Assembly: GCA_963965975.1 (NCBI GenBank) | Contig: OZ014423.1 | Coordinates: 5,482,301 to 5,546,300, forward strand | Length of the DNA stretch: 64,000 bases | From: Xestospongia bergquistia | Taxonomy: Eukaryota; Porifera; Demospongiae; Haplosclerida; Petrosiidae | Direction: 5' to 3' | In this document: piece after piece, positions 39,769 to 53,099 of the stretch | Layout: every line of letters starts with the position of its first letter | Position numbering within the stretch: the first letter of the stretch is position 1 | Translations under genes and position numbers: made by a program | Notes under the pieces: model-generated | Database searches by the model: none | Seen by the model: the letters and a program-made list of their open reading frames with translations, nothing else | What the model was told of the DNA's origin: nothing

Positions 39769-41134
39769 AATATGTTCAACAATACAAGTACCTTGAAAAT
39801 TAACAAAATACTGGATTAATCAGTAAATAAGAACATCAAAATACATAGTGACTAATGATTGTGAGCTGTAAATCCCTAGTTTACATCAGAATTAAATTCA
39901 AAACAAGGCTTATAAAAGTAGATAATCCTTTTAAAGATGTGTGTTCTCTTTGAACCAGTCACTTAGTTCTTTTCGGTTATTGACTATTGATAGCTAAGTA
40001 AGAGAGACTAAAATATTCAGTAAGCACATCTAGTTCAATTCTTTCAGAGACATAGAATACAGTCTGAATCAGACTAGCCCTGTCACAACATGCCTCTAAC
40101 ATATGGCTAGGACATCCTGAGATATTACTTCACTGGGTCCTTACAGAGAGTAGCTATACAAGCAATAATGTTAAAATTTTAATTCCAAACATATATCACA
40201 TTCTGGTTGGATTTTTTATATGATAGTTAATCAAAATATTGCTCACTTTGTATATCCTTGCTTTGTTAGTTGACTATTGCTATATAACTGAGTGTATGAC
40301 ACACCAACAGTGTAATCAATACTCACTGGAATATTGTTACCTTTAATGTTTACCTATAAGAGTTTACAATCAAAATAATAGATTCTTAACTTCTTACAAC
40401 TTACCAATGATAACCTTGACTTGTTCTTCTCAGACAATAGTCTAAATAGCTCACTGCTCACTGTTAATCTGATTTTATAATCACTCCACTCTACTTCTGC
40501 CTCATCATCAATTATGACTGTTGTAGTATATCACATTATGAATGTAACTACTATACTATGAATATAACTGTTGTGTCTATATTCCTACATTATGAATAAT
40601 GATAATATTTACCTTGTTTGCAATTGGTACTATATATGTGTTGATGTTTGGCACGTGAATATAAAATATTACTCTCCTACTGTATTATATACATTTTATA
40701 TTATAATGATAACATAATAAATATATTGAACAATGTATAAACTAATGTACACTAATGATAGAGTACACTTACTGTCAACAACTGTCAGTTTTGAATACTA
40801 CTGTTATGTTATAGTGAGTGTTTGAATCCAAGTTTTAAACTCTGATGTATATAATTATATATACATATAACTACATGTATTATTGGATTTAATGATGTAC
40901 AACAATTACTAGACAGTAATATGTCTATGTTGTTGTCTACTATAATATCTCTATACTGCTGTCACAATAGCATATATACTGTATAGAGTATATCTACCTA
41001 ATCTCCTACAATAAAGTACTAGTTTTGTGTTATTGTAAAGATTTAATGTTAGTATATTTATTTTGTTATCGGCAATGTCACATTTAAATAGAAAGTAAAT
41101 AAACCTTTTTATATCAATTGCTTAAAAAGTAATA
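39769..41134. other. Intergenic spacer H/I
   Basis: It contains a decayed domain 1 exon at 40140-40205, an exon-like block with open frame and donor at about 40404-40523, and spacer sequence duplicated from 37.3-38.2 kb. No intact gene is seen. Confidence 0.6.
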
Positions 41135-42678
41135 CTACATAATAATTTTACCTATAAAATAAATAGTAGTAAACAATACAAAATTTACAAGAAAAAAACA
41201 CAACAAACGTCTCATAATGGATACACTTCTCTGATTTCCTTTAAATTGTAATACCAATTCTTTTACTTCTTTAAATTTTTGATAGAAGTTGTGAATATGA
41301 ACAATAAATGTTGAATAATTTATATAGTTGTACCTTTTGGGTAAAGCTGCTTGTAGTATATTTTTAGAAGCTAAATATATTTTACCCTTGTCAGTACTTT
41401 GGTCTGCTTCACCTGCTTTATGATATATCACTTCTTTAATTCCAGACTGCACTATCAATTTAGCACAGTCATTACAAGGATATTTAGTGACATAGATAGT
41501 ATAGCCTTCAACCAATGGAGTTCCTTTACTGAGAATGGCATCATATTCAGCATGACAGACTGGAATATATTAGGTACAAATAATTCAAAAAATTGTAGTC
41601 ACTTACTGTATGGATCTCCAAATTTTGTTTTGTCACGTATTGTTTTAACAATTCTTTGATTCATATTATCTGGATATCCACTAAAACCAACTGAGACAAC
41701 TCGTTTTTCTTCCTCTGATACTATGCAAGAAACTTGCTATAATAATTATGTCATTAATATTTGTTAGTACAAGACTACAAGTAATAACTAACTGTACGCT
41801 CAGGATGCCTCTCATATCTTCCTTGTTTTTTTCTAGATAGTAGTGCTAATGACATAAAGAATTCATCCCATCTAATGACAAGTTCCTCTTCTGGTCCATT
41901 GAACTCCATTCCTGGTGTGTTTGATATATATTTTGCCTTTTCAATTCTTTTTGACAATGAAATTTTTTTTTCTTCTACTACTTGAGAATTTTTTCTTATT
42001 ACTGTTACTTCAGGCTCCTTTGTTGTGTTAAATTTGCTAAAAGTCAAAAGAAATAATAATTTTTCAAAAACTTGAAATACTTGTGAGACACTTTTCCTAA
42101 ACAAAGCAAGTCTACTCCTCGCTTTATGTCTAATTCTTTATCTCTTTCAGTCTTCCTAGTGAACATTTCATATTTAACATAAGATATCCCAGATTGTATA
42201 ATAGCATGAGCACAGTCCTCATCTAGACAATGTGTCAAGTAGATAGTGCATCCTTCTAAGTTTGGTATAGTCCTGTTTGCAAAAGCATTTACAGCTGCAT
42301 GGACAACTGTTAGTGTGATGATTAATAAAAGTAGTACAATTCATGAATAATTATTAATTACCATATGGATTTTTTTTTTCTAAATCATATTTCGCTTTTT
42401 GGTAATCTTCAGAACCATTCCATGAGAAATGATGATGATCATTCTTTCCGTCTTTTGTAAATGGCATAGAATTGTATCCAATTCCTACAATAGTATTATC
42501 GTCAGTTACAATACAAGCTCCAACCTATAGGGTTTCAAAAGACATTTTACTTGACTATGTAATAATGGCAATTTCTTACTGGAGTGCTAGGATCTTTACT
42601 TCTGAGAGCAGCTAAACAGGCAACATTCATAAAGTATTCATCCCAATCATAAATGACTTGTCCATCAACTTGTGACAT
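41135..42678 (-). CDS. Array gene I: tandem deaminase protein with membrane anchor, final intron apparently fixed as exon
   Basis: Exons: 42580-42678, 42362-42524, 42081-42306, 41793-42036, 41607-41736 and 41135-41559 (428 aa). It is a copy of H. Relative to H the last exon has lost about 11 bp including the splice acceptor AG, but the former intron is open and in frame, so reading through it restores the anchor (LLCFFLVNFVLFTTIYFIG). Domain 1: HAAVNAFAN and LDEDC. Domain 2 starts QVSCIVSEE where all others have QGACIV, and keeps CHAEYDAIL and PCNDC. The A10 run near KKNPY keeps frame. Confidence 0.8.
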
Positions 42679-44027
42679 AATATGTTCAACAATACAAGTA
42701 CCTTGCAAATTAACAAAATACTGAATTAATCAGTAAATAAGAAAATCAAAAAGGATTATAAAAGTAGATAATCCTTTTAAAGATGTGTGTTCTCTTTGAA
42801 CCAGTCACTTAGTTCTTTTCGGTTATTGACTATTGATAGCTAGAGACTAAAATATTCAGTAAGCACATGTACCTTACCAATAATTGTCTTGACTTGCTCT
42901 TCTCAGGTAATAGTTGACTGAATAACTCACTGCTCACTGTGAATCTAATTTTATAATCACCCTACTCTACTTCTGCCTCGTCATCAATAATGACTGTAGT
43001 TATGTATTACACTATGAATATAATTATTGTGTCTATATTCCTACATTATCAATAATGATTATCATTACCTTGTTTGGCACTTTGTGTGTAAATGTTTGGC
43101 ACATGAATACATAGTATTACTCTTCTACTGTATTATATACATTTTATATTATAATGATAACATAATAAAAATATTGAACAATATATAAACTACCGAACAC
43201 TAATGATATTTACTGTCAACAACTGTCAGTTTTGAATTCTACTGTTATGTTTATTTAGTATAGTGAGTGTTTTGAATTCAAAATTTAAACTCTGAGGCAG
43301 TAACTACATATATTATTTGATTGATCATGATGTAGTAGACTATATCTCTATAGTGTTGTCTACTATAATATTTATTTCTGCTGTCATATAGTATCTCCTA
43401 TATAAAGCATATCTATGCCATCTCTTACAATAAAGTACAGGTTTTGTGCTATTACAAGATCAATTGTTAATGTATTCATTTCGTCATTAGCACTGTCTGA
43501 TTTAAACACAATTGCTTAAAAAGTAATACTACATGTCTATATTTACCTATAAAATACATGTAGTATAACATTTTATATCCTTACCAATAATGGTCTTTGC
43601 CTTTCCTTGGAAACTATAGCTAAATAGTATAGTTTATTATAGTTTTATGATCTACTCTTACCTTGTTATCAATTCTGACTCTACTATTATGCTATGAATA
43701 CAATTAATAAGATATGTTGGTTCACACTATTTATATCTACATTAAATCAGCACATGAATATCTTGATAGAGTATATAGTACATTGTATTAACATATTACA
43801 TATACCAATATATTAACTACTATTCACTAGTCAATAATATCCTAGGACAACATCCTGTGATATGCCAACTACATCCAGATGTCCTGGGTCAACGTATATC
43901 TTTTTGGACACCTGGCCTAGCCCTTCTATGGTATAAGTGTATTTCAAGGGATTATATGATATCCACATATCCCACGTCATGCTATTATATCATTTGACTT
44001 CAGGACTACATCTATGTCATCTATGTC

Positions 44028-44125
44028 TATGGCCTTTTCAATTCTTTTTTGGCAATGAAATCTGAATTTCTCCTTTAGCAGTTTGTACCATTGTTACATA
44101 AGGCTCTTTTGGTGTTTTAAAATAG
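44028..44125 (-). pseudogene. Relic of a second-domain leader exon
   Basis: The minus strand still reads KTPKEPYVTMVQTAKGEIQI, matching the gene E exon that begins FETPREPQVTV, then breaks at a stop. Neighbouring exons are missing. Confidence 0.65.
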
Positions 44126-44444
44126 AAAAAAGGTGACTTCATTTGCAAAAAGGGATTTTTTGTTAAACATCTCACAAACAGGGTTTTTTATATATTCGGT
44201 TGCTATGTATGTATACACATCTTTGAATTTTCACTGAATATTTACTAATTTATATCTCAGTTAAAAACTATTATTAGATAACTTGAATACAAAATTAAGT
44301 TAACATCTTATTAAAACTGAATGAATTGCTTACATGCAAATGTTTTATATAAATAAATGTTTTCACAGAAACATTCCCTCATGGCAAATCAGGTCACACT
44401 TTATTAATATACTTTATCAATATATGACTACTACTCACCTATAG

Positions 44445-44555
44445 TAACCTTTTCCTAAGCAAAGCAACTCTACTGTATGTTTTATGTCTTATATTTTAGT
44501 TCTATTCTGTTCTCTGGTGAACAATTCACATTTATTATGAAATATCCCAAATAGT
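44445..44555 (-). pseudogene. Relic of the 3' part of a first-domain exon
   Basis: It matches the stretch after PDEDC in genes A and E (…CCTAAGCAAAGCAACTCTAC… on the plus strand) with scattered substitutions. It probably belonged to the same lost gene as the relic at 44028-44125. Confidence 0.55.
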
Positions 44556-44714
44556 AAAGATAATTCCTTAATACTGTAATGAGTACAATAAGGAATCATT
44601 ATGCTGTCATAGTCTGAATATTGTAAATTTAAAATTATATAGCATTACAAACACACTCAGTGAATAATTTGAAACAATAACTACACTTGTCAATATAGTT
44701 AAGGAACTGTTTAT

Positions 44715-46512
44715 TTAGTAATCTTTACCTGGAACATGTAATTCAACTTCAATATGATTGAATTGTCTGTTGTGATAATATAACACACATTGCAATATTA
44801 TTAACCACATACGTTATTGCTTCTTCATAATTTTCACTACTGCCTTGATGACTTGGTTCACCTTCTTCTTCTGCTCCTCCTTCTCCTTCTCTACCCTCTT
44901 TATCATTGTCTTCTTGTTTCTTTCTTTTTTGAAGAGGAACCAAACACTCTGTCAGTATTCTCTTGGAACCTAAATACATGTTTCGACTTTTCATTATCCT
45001 TTTTTTCACATAATTTTTTTCTTTTAAGAGCTCTTCTAATGTATGTGGTCTATCATCACAAGGCTTGCCTTTAGCGTATACAACTTTTTTTATTCCAGAC
45101 TGTACTATTACTTTAGCACAGTCACTGCAGGGATATTTAGTGACATAGAGAGTACAGCCTTTAACTGATGGAGTTCCTTTACTGAGAATAGCATCATACT
45201 CAGCATGACAAACTGGAAGTATAAATTAAATGACAAAGGAGTACATATGTCACTAACTTACTGTGTGGATCTCCAGTATAATAATCCTTATCCATTTCAT
45301 CATTAAGAGCTCTATAATTCATATGGTCTGGGTATCCACTGTAGCCAATTGAAATCACCTTTTCGTCTTCTGATACTATGCAAGCTCCTTGCTAGAAAGA
45401 AATGATAATTATAATGATGTGATATTCTTATCTAACTGTAAACTCAGGACGATTTTCATGTCTTCCTTGTTTCATAGCAGATAACTTTGCTATAGCCATA
45501 AAAAAATTGCTTCCATGTAATGAAGTCTGGTTTCTCTTGTTTTAGTTTCATCCTTTGTGACAAACTTATAATCTATAAATATAATAAAGTTAACGAAACC
45601 CTGTTTTTTGCAGTTAACCTTTTTTTCATCTGTATGAACTACAGGTTCCTTTGGCACCTTATATTTACTATTTTTTAAATGAAAATTTATGACCACTCTT
45701 ATAAATGTAAACGTGCACACATAAGGTTAACTTCTGCATGACGAAGTAACTTGGTGGCACCAGTAATATCTTCTTGATCTTTTCTACCTGGCTTTACAAA
45801 CTTACCATATTTGACAGTAGATATACCTGCCTGTATAATAGCATGAGCGCAATCTCTGTCAGGTTTTAATGTCACATAGATAGTACATCCTTCTAGACTT
45901 TCTGTGGTCCTGTTTATGATGGCATTGACTGTTGCATGAACAACTGTTAGTATAAAAATTTCAATTGTTAGTAGATCATCAAAACACTATACCATATAAA
46001 TGTTTTCCATCATAATCATATCGAGTTTCATTAAATGGTTTTCCTGATTTGCCCTTCCATGGAAATACTTTATCATTATGGTGTTCTTTGTTGTCATCAG
46101 ATTTTTTAATATAAGGCATGGAGTTATATCCAATACCTACAACCCTTTTGTCAGAGTTAACTATACAAGCTCCAACCTGTAATGTTTCAGTTATGATCAA
46201 TGAATAGTTTATTATATTAACTTACTGGTACCCTTGGGTCCTTACTCCTGAGAGCAGCCAAACAGGCAATACTCATAAAATATTGATCCCAGTCATAAAT
46301 TACATCAACCTCTGGTTGCATAATTTTGTTTACCTCTTGCAACTTTTCTTGAATTCCATGTACAATTTCACAAACAGTTTCTTCATCTTCAGTAGGCAAT
46401 TCTTGAAGCAATGAGGTTATCTCATCTGCCATTTCTCTCAACATAGACTGTTTATAATTATCTGAATTTTAATCAGTATAAGTTATTTTCCCTATTAATT
46501 CTAACCTGCCAT
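44715..46512 (-). pseudogene. Array gene J: tandem deaminase, frameshifted and cut short before ZU5
   Basis: Exons: 46506-46512, 46226-46461, 45993-46176, 45721-45943, 45619-45667, 45437-45572, 45262-45391, 44813-45212 and 44715-44766. They sum to 1417 nt, one more than a multiple of three. The extra base lies in a run of seven T (coding strand) at about 45499-45505; the other genes have six and read FFMAVA. Domain 1: HATVNAII and PDRDC. Domain 2: CHAEYDAIL and PCSDC, then a Lys- then Glu/Gly-rich linker. The small exon ends HIEVELHVPG, exactly where ZU5 begins in C, D and K, but here it runs to a stop. ZU5, UPA and Death are gone. If the extra base is an assembly error, the protein would be 471 aa. 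Confidence 0.75.
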
Positions 46513-47524
46513 TGTGAACTGCTAACTTGCTATTGTATATCTTGTTATACCAATGATAACTGTTTCTGTACAGTATATAATAATGACAACATTATTTATA
46601 CCATAACTTGTGATAGATCACTATAACTGTTTGTCAAGTAACTTGTATCCATACTTATATTTATGTAAAGTAATTTTTAAATATTATATCTTGCTGGTTA
46701 TAACACTGTTGCTCTAATAGTCAAGTAGCAGTATTATTACTACTATACAGTGAATAATATTATACAGTAAAGATATATTTCTGTTGTTCTTTAGCTTAAA
46801 GAAAGCCATTGCAATAGTCAATCTTAATTACAATGCTTTTCATTTTCATTGCCTACCTCTATCATTACTAATTACAAATTATTATGTATGGCAAAATTAT
46901 AAATAATAAATTCTTCTCTTCTTACAGCTTACCAATGTTATTCTCATATAATAGTCTAAATAGCTCACTGCTCACTGTGATTCTAATTTTATAATCACCC
47001 CACTCTACTTCTGCCTCGTCATCAGCATGACTGTCATAGTTAATGTACTATGAATGTATCTATGCTATGAATGTAATGATCAGTATATACTCCTACATAA
47101 TGAATAATGATAACAGTTACCTTGTTTGGCATGTGAATATAGAGCAATGCTCTCCTAACATTATATATCTAAAAGTGATGAATTTTGAATCCAAAACACT
47201 CGCAGACACTATACTAAATAAACATAGAATTAATACACTTACTGTGGTTTCATGTCAACAATCATTGTAGATTTGAATTCTGTTTTATATCTATCTACTA
47301 AACCCAGCATTTTGAATTCAAAACTTAAATTAAATATAATCTATGAATGTATCTGTCTTCACTGTAATAGTATTACTATTAATCAGTATTAGTAAATACA
47401 CTAAACTTTCACTATAATATTATGGCTACTGTTGTGAATATAAAATATATGGAGTCAACAACAATAGTCAAACAGTTTTTAAGTATTTAAAAATGTTTAT
47501 TTGTAAAGGTCCAAAGTTGTGTGT
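46513..47524. other. Intergenic spacer J/K
   Basis: One exon-like block at about 46925-47035, which still carries the palindrome-flanked module. No GATATCC module and no exon seen. Confidence 0.6.
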
Positions 47525-50500
47525 TCAACCAGAGTTTGCTCTCTTATCAAGTTCCAAGGCTATGTCTTCAGCCAGAGATTGCTCTCCTATTGTTGCTAAA
47601 GCTACCAGAATGGTCTTCCAAGTACAGTTTACAGAGCAGAATTGTGTCCATTTACTGAACATTTCTTTACAGCAGTCTTCTTCTGCTGAATGAGCTTTTT
47701 CAATGCTAGTCAATTCTTTATCTGACATTTGAAGCATATTGCTTATGAATTTCCACTTTTTAGAAATCTTAGGAACAAGCTTAATATCTCTAATTTTTAT
47801 TAATATTTTGTATACCTTTTTTATAATGCCAAATGATATGAGATCTTGCATTTCAGGCTTTTTGTAAGTATCTTTGTTATCAAATCGTTCATATTGTGAT
47901 GCATCATATGGTTCTATAGGAAACAATAATTTAAAAAATATATAGGATTATCTTGCACAAAATTATACAACTTTATTTTTCACCTATTGATAATGTTGTC
48001 TTTCTAGCAATGAATACAAAAGATGTACATCTTTCTCTCATTCCTTGCAGTGTCACATACAGTGGATCAGGCAGCTTTGCAATCTCTACTGATTCATCTA
48101 ATTTAATATACAATTGAAGATATTGTATAGAGGAATCTAGTGTACTCTCATCCACATCAAATTTGTTGATCTAAACAATAAAAAGGTAGCATAAATGACA
48201 ATAGTAGTGAAAGAATTTCTGATACAAACATACTTTATTGCGTGCAACTATAACTCTCCAGTTTTTTTGTTTAAAGTCTTTCCAGTTTTCAATTTGAATA
48301 TAGTTGTCTTTTCCAAATTGGAAATTTTTGGGTTCAATGTACTCTGTCCAGTCATTGTAATCACCTTTAACTCTCTGTTATATGAGACAGATATCAATAA
48401 TGTCTACAATGACCCAATCTACCTGTTTAAAGGGCTCCAAGTCTTTAGTTACCACTACATGTAACTCCCATATTGTGATTTTAATTTGCTGATGGTAGAC
48501 CATCCAAATATATCTAAAGTCATTACTGAACTTTGGTTTTGTCTTCTTCCATACAACAGCAAAGATAGTGGACTCATTAATCTTATCAGTGTGAATAACT
48601 CCATGCTTAGAGCCAACTGGAAAGGTTGTGTTATTGTCTTTATTAGCATATTCAAATTGATAAGGAAGCGAGGACTCAGTGCTACAAGAGACAATAAAGT
48701 CCAAGTCTTTACTATCGTCATCAGACAGCTCAGCATAATGTTGAAGATGAGCCTCAACTTGTCTACTAAATTTGTGTGAGCACTGGATCCAATAGAAGCA
48801 ACTTATCGGCTGACAATCAGTAGGAAGGATGAATGTACCTGAAGATAGGAGGTGAATATATACATCTATCCTGGCATCTTTTGGTACAGCTGATGGTGGT
48901 ACAACTATTTTTATTCCATCTCTTGACACATCAAACATCTGCTCCTGATCAGTAGCACAGAACATCTCTACAATGACTCCTATAAGTAAATGAAATTTGA
49001 AAAGCAATTTTAATTTATACAGACTCTATAACTCTCTGCAGTTATCTATAGTGCTATGTTATCATTCTTAATAAGCAGTTGTTGGTAATTAACTAAGTCA
49101 TAAAATAATCATTACCTGGGTTATGTAATATCACATCAATATCATGAAGTGGTCTGTTGAGATAATATAACACACATTGCAGTATTGTTGATCACATACC
49201 TTATTTCTTGAACCATTGTATTGTGTGAATTTTTGCTATTATCTTGATGGCTTAATTCACCTTCTTCTACTACTCTTTCTTCTCCCTCTTCTCCTCTTAT
49301 TTCTTCTACTGTTTCTCTTCCTCCTCCTTCTTCTTCTCCTCCTTTTTCATTTTCTTTTTTCTTTTTTTGAGGGGGAGTCTGTACCAAACATTCTGTCAGA
49401 ATTCTCTTGGATCCTAAATACATGTTGCGTTTTTTCTTTTTTGTTTGCTCTTTTTGATCTGTTTCTTCTATAAGCTCTTCTAATGTATAAGGTTGTTGAT
49501 CATCCTGTGGTGTATCGTTATCTGGAACATATACAACCTCCTTTATTCCAGACTGTATTATAACTTTAGCACAGTCATTACAAGGATACTTAGTGACATA
49601 GAGAATACAGTCTTTAACTGATGGAGTTCCTGTACTGAGAATAGCATCATACTCAGCATGACAAACTACATATACAAATTAAAGATTTGACTGATCTCTT
49701 AATATATCAACTTACTGTATGGATCTCCAGCATAATAGTCCATGTCTGTTTCTTCATTAACAGCTCTGTAGTTCATTTGTTCTGGATATCCACTGTAGCC
49801 AATTGAAATCACCTTTTTGTCTTTTGATACTATACAAGCTCCTTGCTACAAATGAAGAATTAACATAGATGTAATTGTATTTTTATCTAACTGTGCTCAA
49901 ACGGCTTCTTTCGTGTCTTCCTTGTTTCTTTTTAGATAACATTGCTACAGCCATAAAAAATTGTTCCCATTTAATGTAGTCTGGCTTCTCTTCTTTTGGT
50001 GTAACTTTTTTCATTCTTTTTGACAAGCTTATAACCTATGATAATATAATTTAATTGAACCCTTTTGTCTTGAATTGAACCTTTTTGTCAGAGTAAATGT
50101 GAACTGCAGGCTCTTTTTTCACAATATATTCACTATTTTAGTAGGAATAAAATTAAAGTTTTTAAAATATAAACATACACAAGGTTAACTTCTCCATGAT
50201 GTAGTAATTCAGTGGCACCAGTAATATCTGGTTGATCTTCTCTACCTGGCTTTATAAACTTGCCATATTTAACAGTAGATATACCTGCCTGTATAATAGC
50301 ATGAGCACAATCTCTGTCAGGTTTTAATGTCAAATAGATAGTACATCCTTTTAGACTTTGTGTAGTCCTGTTTATGATGGCATTGACTGCTGCATGAACA
50401 ACTATTAGTATAAAATTATTATAAGAATGAAAATTGACAAAACTAATTAATTTACCATATAACAGCTTTTTGTCATAATCATATCGAGTTTCTTTGAATG

Positions 50501-50930
50501 GTTTTCCTGATTTACCTTTCCATGGAAATACTATGCCATCATCATTATTACAATCTTTAATATAAGGCATAGAGTTATATCCAATACCTACAACCCTTTT
50601 GTCAGAGTTAACTATACAAGCTCCAACCTATAATGGTTTATGATCAATTATGTGTTTATTGTATTAACTTACTGGTGTACTTGGGTCCTTACTTCTGAGA
50701 GCAGCTAAACAGGCAATACTCATAAAATATTGATCCCAGTCATAAATTACATCTGGTACATCTGGTATTGGGAGAATTTCCTTTATTTTTTGTAGGTTTT
50801 TTTCAATTTTAAAAACTTTCTTTGTGACTTCATCACTTGAAATTGTTAAATCTCTAAGTTCTGAAACAATCTTTTCTTTAATCTTATCAAGTTTTTTTTG
50901 TCTATCTGAAACTTCATTACAACTTGCCAT
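47525..50930 (-). CDS. Array gene K: full-length tandem deaminase-ZU5-UPA-Death protein
   Basis: Exons: 50673-50930, 50456-50627, 50179-50401, 50081-50132, 49892-50035, 49716-49845, 49200-49665, 49116-49153, 48423-48979, 48234-48374, 47984-48170, 47816-47913 and 47525-47767. They sum to 2709 nt (902 aa) with no stop, the most complete copy here. Domain 1: DQYFMSIACLAAL, HAAVNAII and PDRDC. Domain 2: [25 protein letters not shown] and PCNDC. A linker of about 90 residues is first Lys-rich, then Glu/Gly-rich. ZU5: RDGIKIVVPPSAVPKDARI. UPA: YIWMVYHQQI. Death: WKFISNMLQMSDKEL and WKTILVALATIGEQSLAEDI. Unlike B, C and D the first exon is not split (MASCNEVSDRQKK), so the first intron is lost or was gained elsewhere. 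An upstream in-frame Met at 50957 exists, but the B/C/D alignment supports 50930. Confidence 0.88.
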
Positions 50931-53099
50931 TGTAGACAGCTTGGTGGGTTTTAGCAAAGATTTACTATTTCTATGTTGTTATTCTTGACTATATAAAATA
51001 AGAACTACTGATAATATATGTAGACTACTTTGTCTTATGGGTGTTTACTTAATATAATAAATTAATATAATTATTACTCAGATAATAACTCACTACTCAC
51101 TATGATTCTAATTTTATAATCATCCCACCTATTCCTGACTCGTCATCAATCATGACTGTCATATTATGCTATGAATGTATGTACTTCTACATAATGAATA
51201 TTTACCTTATTTGGTACTTTGTGAGTAAATGTTTGTCATGTGAATACAGAGTATTACTCTCCTACTATATTATATATATTATTTATGTAATGATGATATA
51301 ACACATAACATGTTTATTTAGTATAGTGAGTGTTTTGAATTCAAAATTCAAAATCTGATGTAGTCCATAACTTATAACATCTCTATACTGCTGTCATATG
51401 GTGTCTATCCTTTATAAGGTATATATTTATTTAATCTCCTACAATGGTTATTAAGCTATTGATAGCTAAGTAGATAAGTAAGATTTAAATATTCAGTAAG
51501 CACATGCATTTCATTCTTTGATATAGACATAGAATACAGTCTGGATCAGACTATCCCTGTCACACCATGCATCTAATATATGGCTAGGACATTCTAAAAT
51601 ATTACTTCACTGGGTTCACATTCTGGTTGGACTATTTTTTAATATGATAATCAACCAAACATTGCTCACTTTGTGTATTGTTTTGTTAGTTGACTATTGC
51701 TATATAACTGAGTGTACGACACACCAACAATGTAATCAATACTCACTTGAATATTGTTTACCTTTAATGTTTTTCCATAAGAGTTTATGAATAGATTATT
51801 AACTTCTTTTAGCCTACCAATGATAATCTTGACTTGTTCTTCTCAGGTAATAGTCTCAATAGCTCACTGCTCACTGTGAATCTAACTTTTTAATCACCCC
51901 ACTCTATTCTTGCCTCGTCATCAATTATAACTGTCATAATATATAACACTATGAATGTAACTAATGTATCTACACTCCTACAATATGAATAATGATAATA
52001 ATTACCTTGTTTGGCATTATGTGTGTAAATGTTTAGCATGTGAATATAACATATTGCTATACTACTGTATTATAAATACAATTAATGTATCAACTACCGT
52101 ACACTAATGTACACTAATGATAGAGTACACTTACTGTCAATAACTGTCAGTTTTGAATTCTAATGTTATTTTTATTTAGTATAGTGAAGTTTTAAATTCA
52201 AAATCCAAATTCTGATGTAGTCCATAACTACATGTATTATTAGGTTTAATGATGTATCACAATTACTAGACTATAATAATCTCTATACTGCTGTCATATA
52301 ATGTGTACTATATAGGGTATATCTATATAATCTCTTACAACAAAGTACAGGTTTTGTGCTATTATATACATCAACTGTTAGTGTACTCATTTTGTCATTA
52401 GCAATATCTGACTTAAGCATGATTGCTTAAAAATAAATACTACATAATAATTACATTTGCCTGTCAAATACTTGTAGTATAACATTTTATATCCTTACCA
52501 ATAATGGTCTGTTTCTTTCTTTTGAAATTTTAACCAAAATAATATAGTTCACTATAGCTTAGTCATCACCTAATCAACTTTTGCCTTCTTATCAATTCTG
52601 ACTCTACTATTATACTATAGATATAACTGATAATAGTTTCCTTGTTTGACATTATTTATATCAACATTAATTTGGCACATGAATGTTTTGATAGATTATA
52701 TAGTATATTGTGTTAACAAAGTACTTATATTAATATATTAACTTCTGTTCAAATGACATCCTGGAACATCCTAGGATATGCAGGCTACATCCAGGGTCAA
52801 CCTAGTCTTTTTGGACACCTGGTCTATGGCCCCCTCTGTCCTAAATATATTTCAAGGGATCATGTGATATCCACAATATCCCAGGTCATACTATAATATC
52901 GTTTGACTTTTTGGACTACATTCTATGTATATATATCCAAACTGTCTAATATATCCCATATCTCATGATATCTCTTCGCTGCTTACTTTATAGATAGTAG
53001 CTATACATATGGCATTACAAACAGACATAATGAACATTCTAAACAACAAACTACACTTTCATATAATACTTAGTAAAATAAACAAGTCAACAATTTAAT
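50931..53099. other. Intergenic spacer K/L, similar to the spacer C/D
   Basis: It holds the TATA-like site at 50990-50998, exon-like blocks at about 51075-51160 and 51815-51930, GAATTC palindromes near 51335, and a GATATCC module at 52755-52905. The 51.1-53.1 kb stretch is close to 17.05-19.07 kb. No intact gene is seen. Confidence 0.6.

Larger units (their letters stand above)
37330..42740. repeat. Tandem duplication of a 2.9-kb unit containing genes H and I
   Basis: About 37330-39830 and about 40240-42740 match almost base for base, in the spacer as well as in the genes (stop codons 2910 bp apart), which points to a recent unequal crossover. Confidence 0.9.
42679..44714. other. Spacer I/J holding a decayed array gene
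   Basis: It holds exon-like blocks at about 42875-43000 and 43580-43685, a GATATCC module at 43843-43992, and two relic exons of a lost array gene (separate entries). The rest is AT-rich. Confidence 0.6.

Noticed and set aside
49216-49473. Leu/Phe-rich plus-strand open frame that looks like a membrane protein
   Set aside because: It is the antisense of the Lys/Glu-rich linker in gene K; a similar artefact occurs opposite gene J at 44817-45074.
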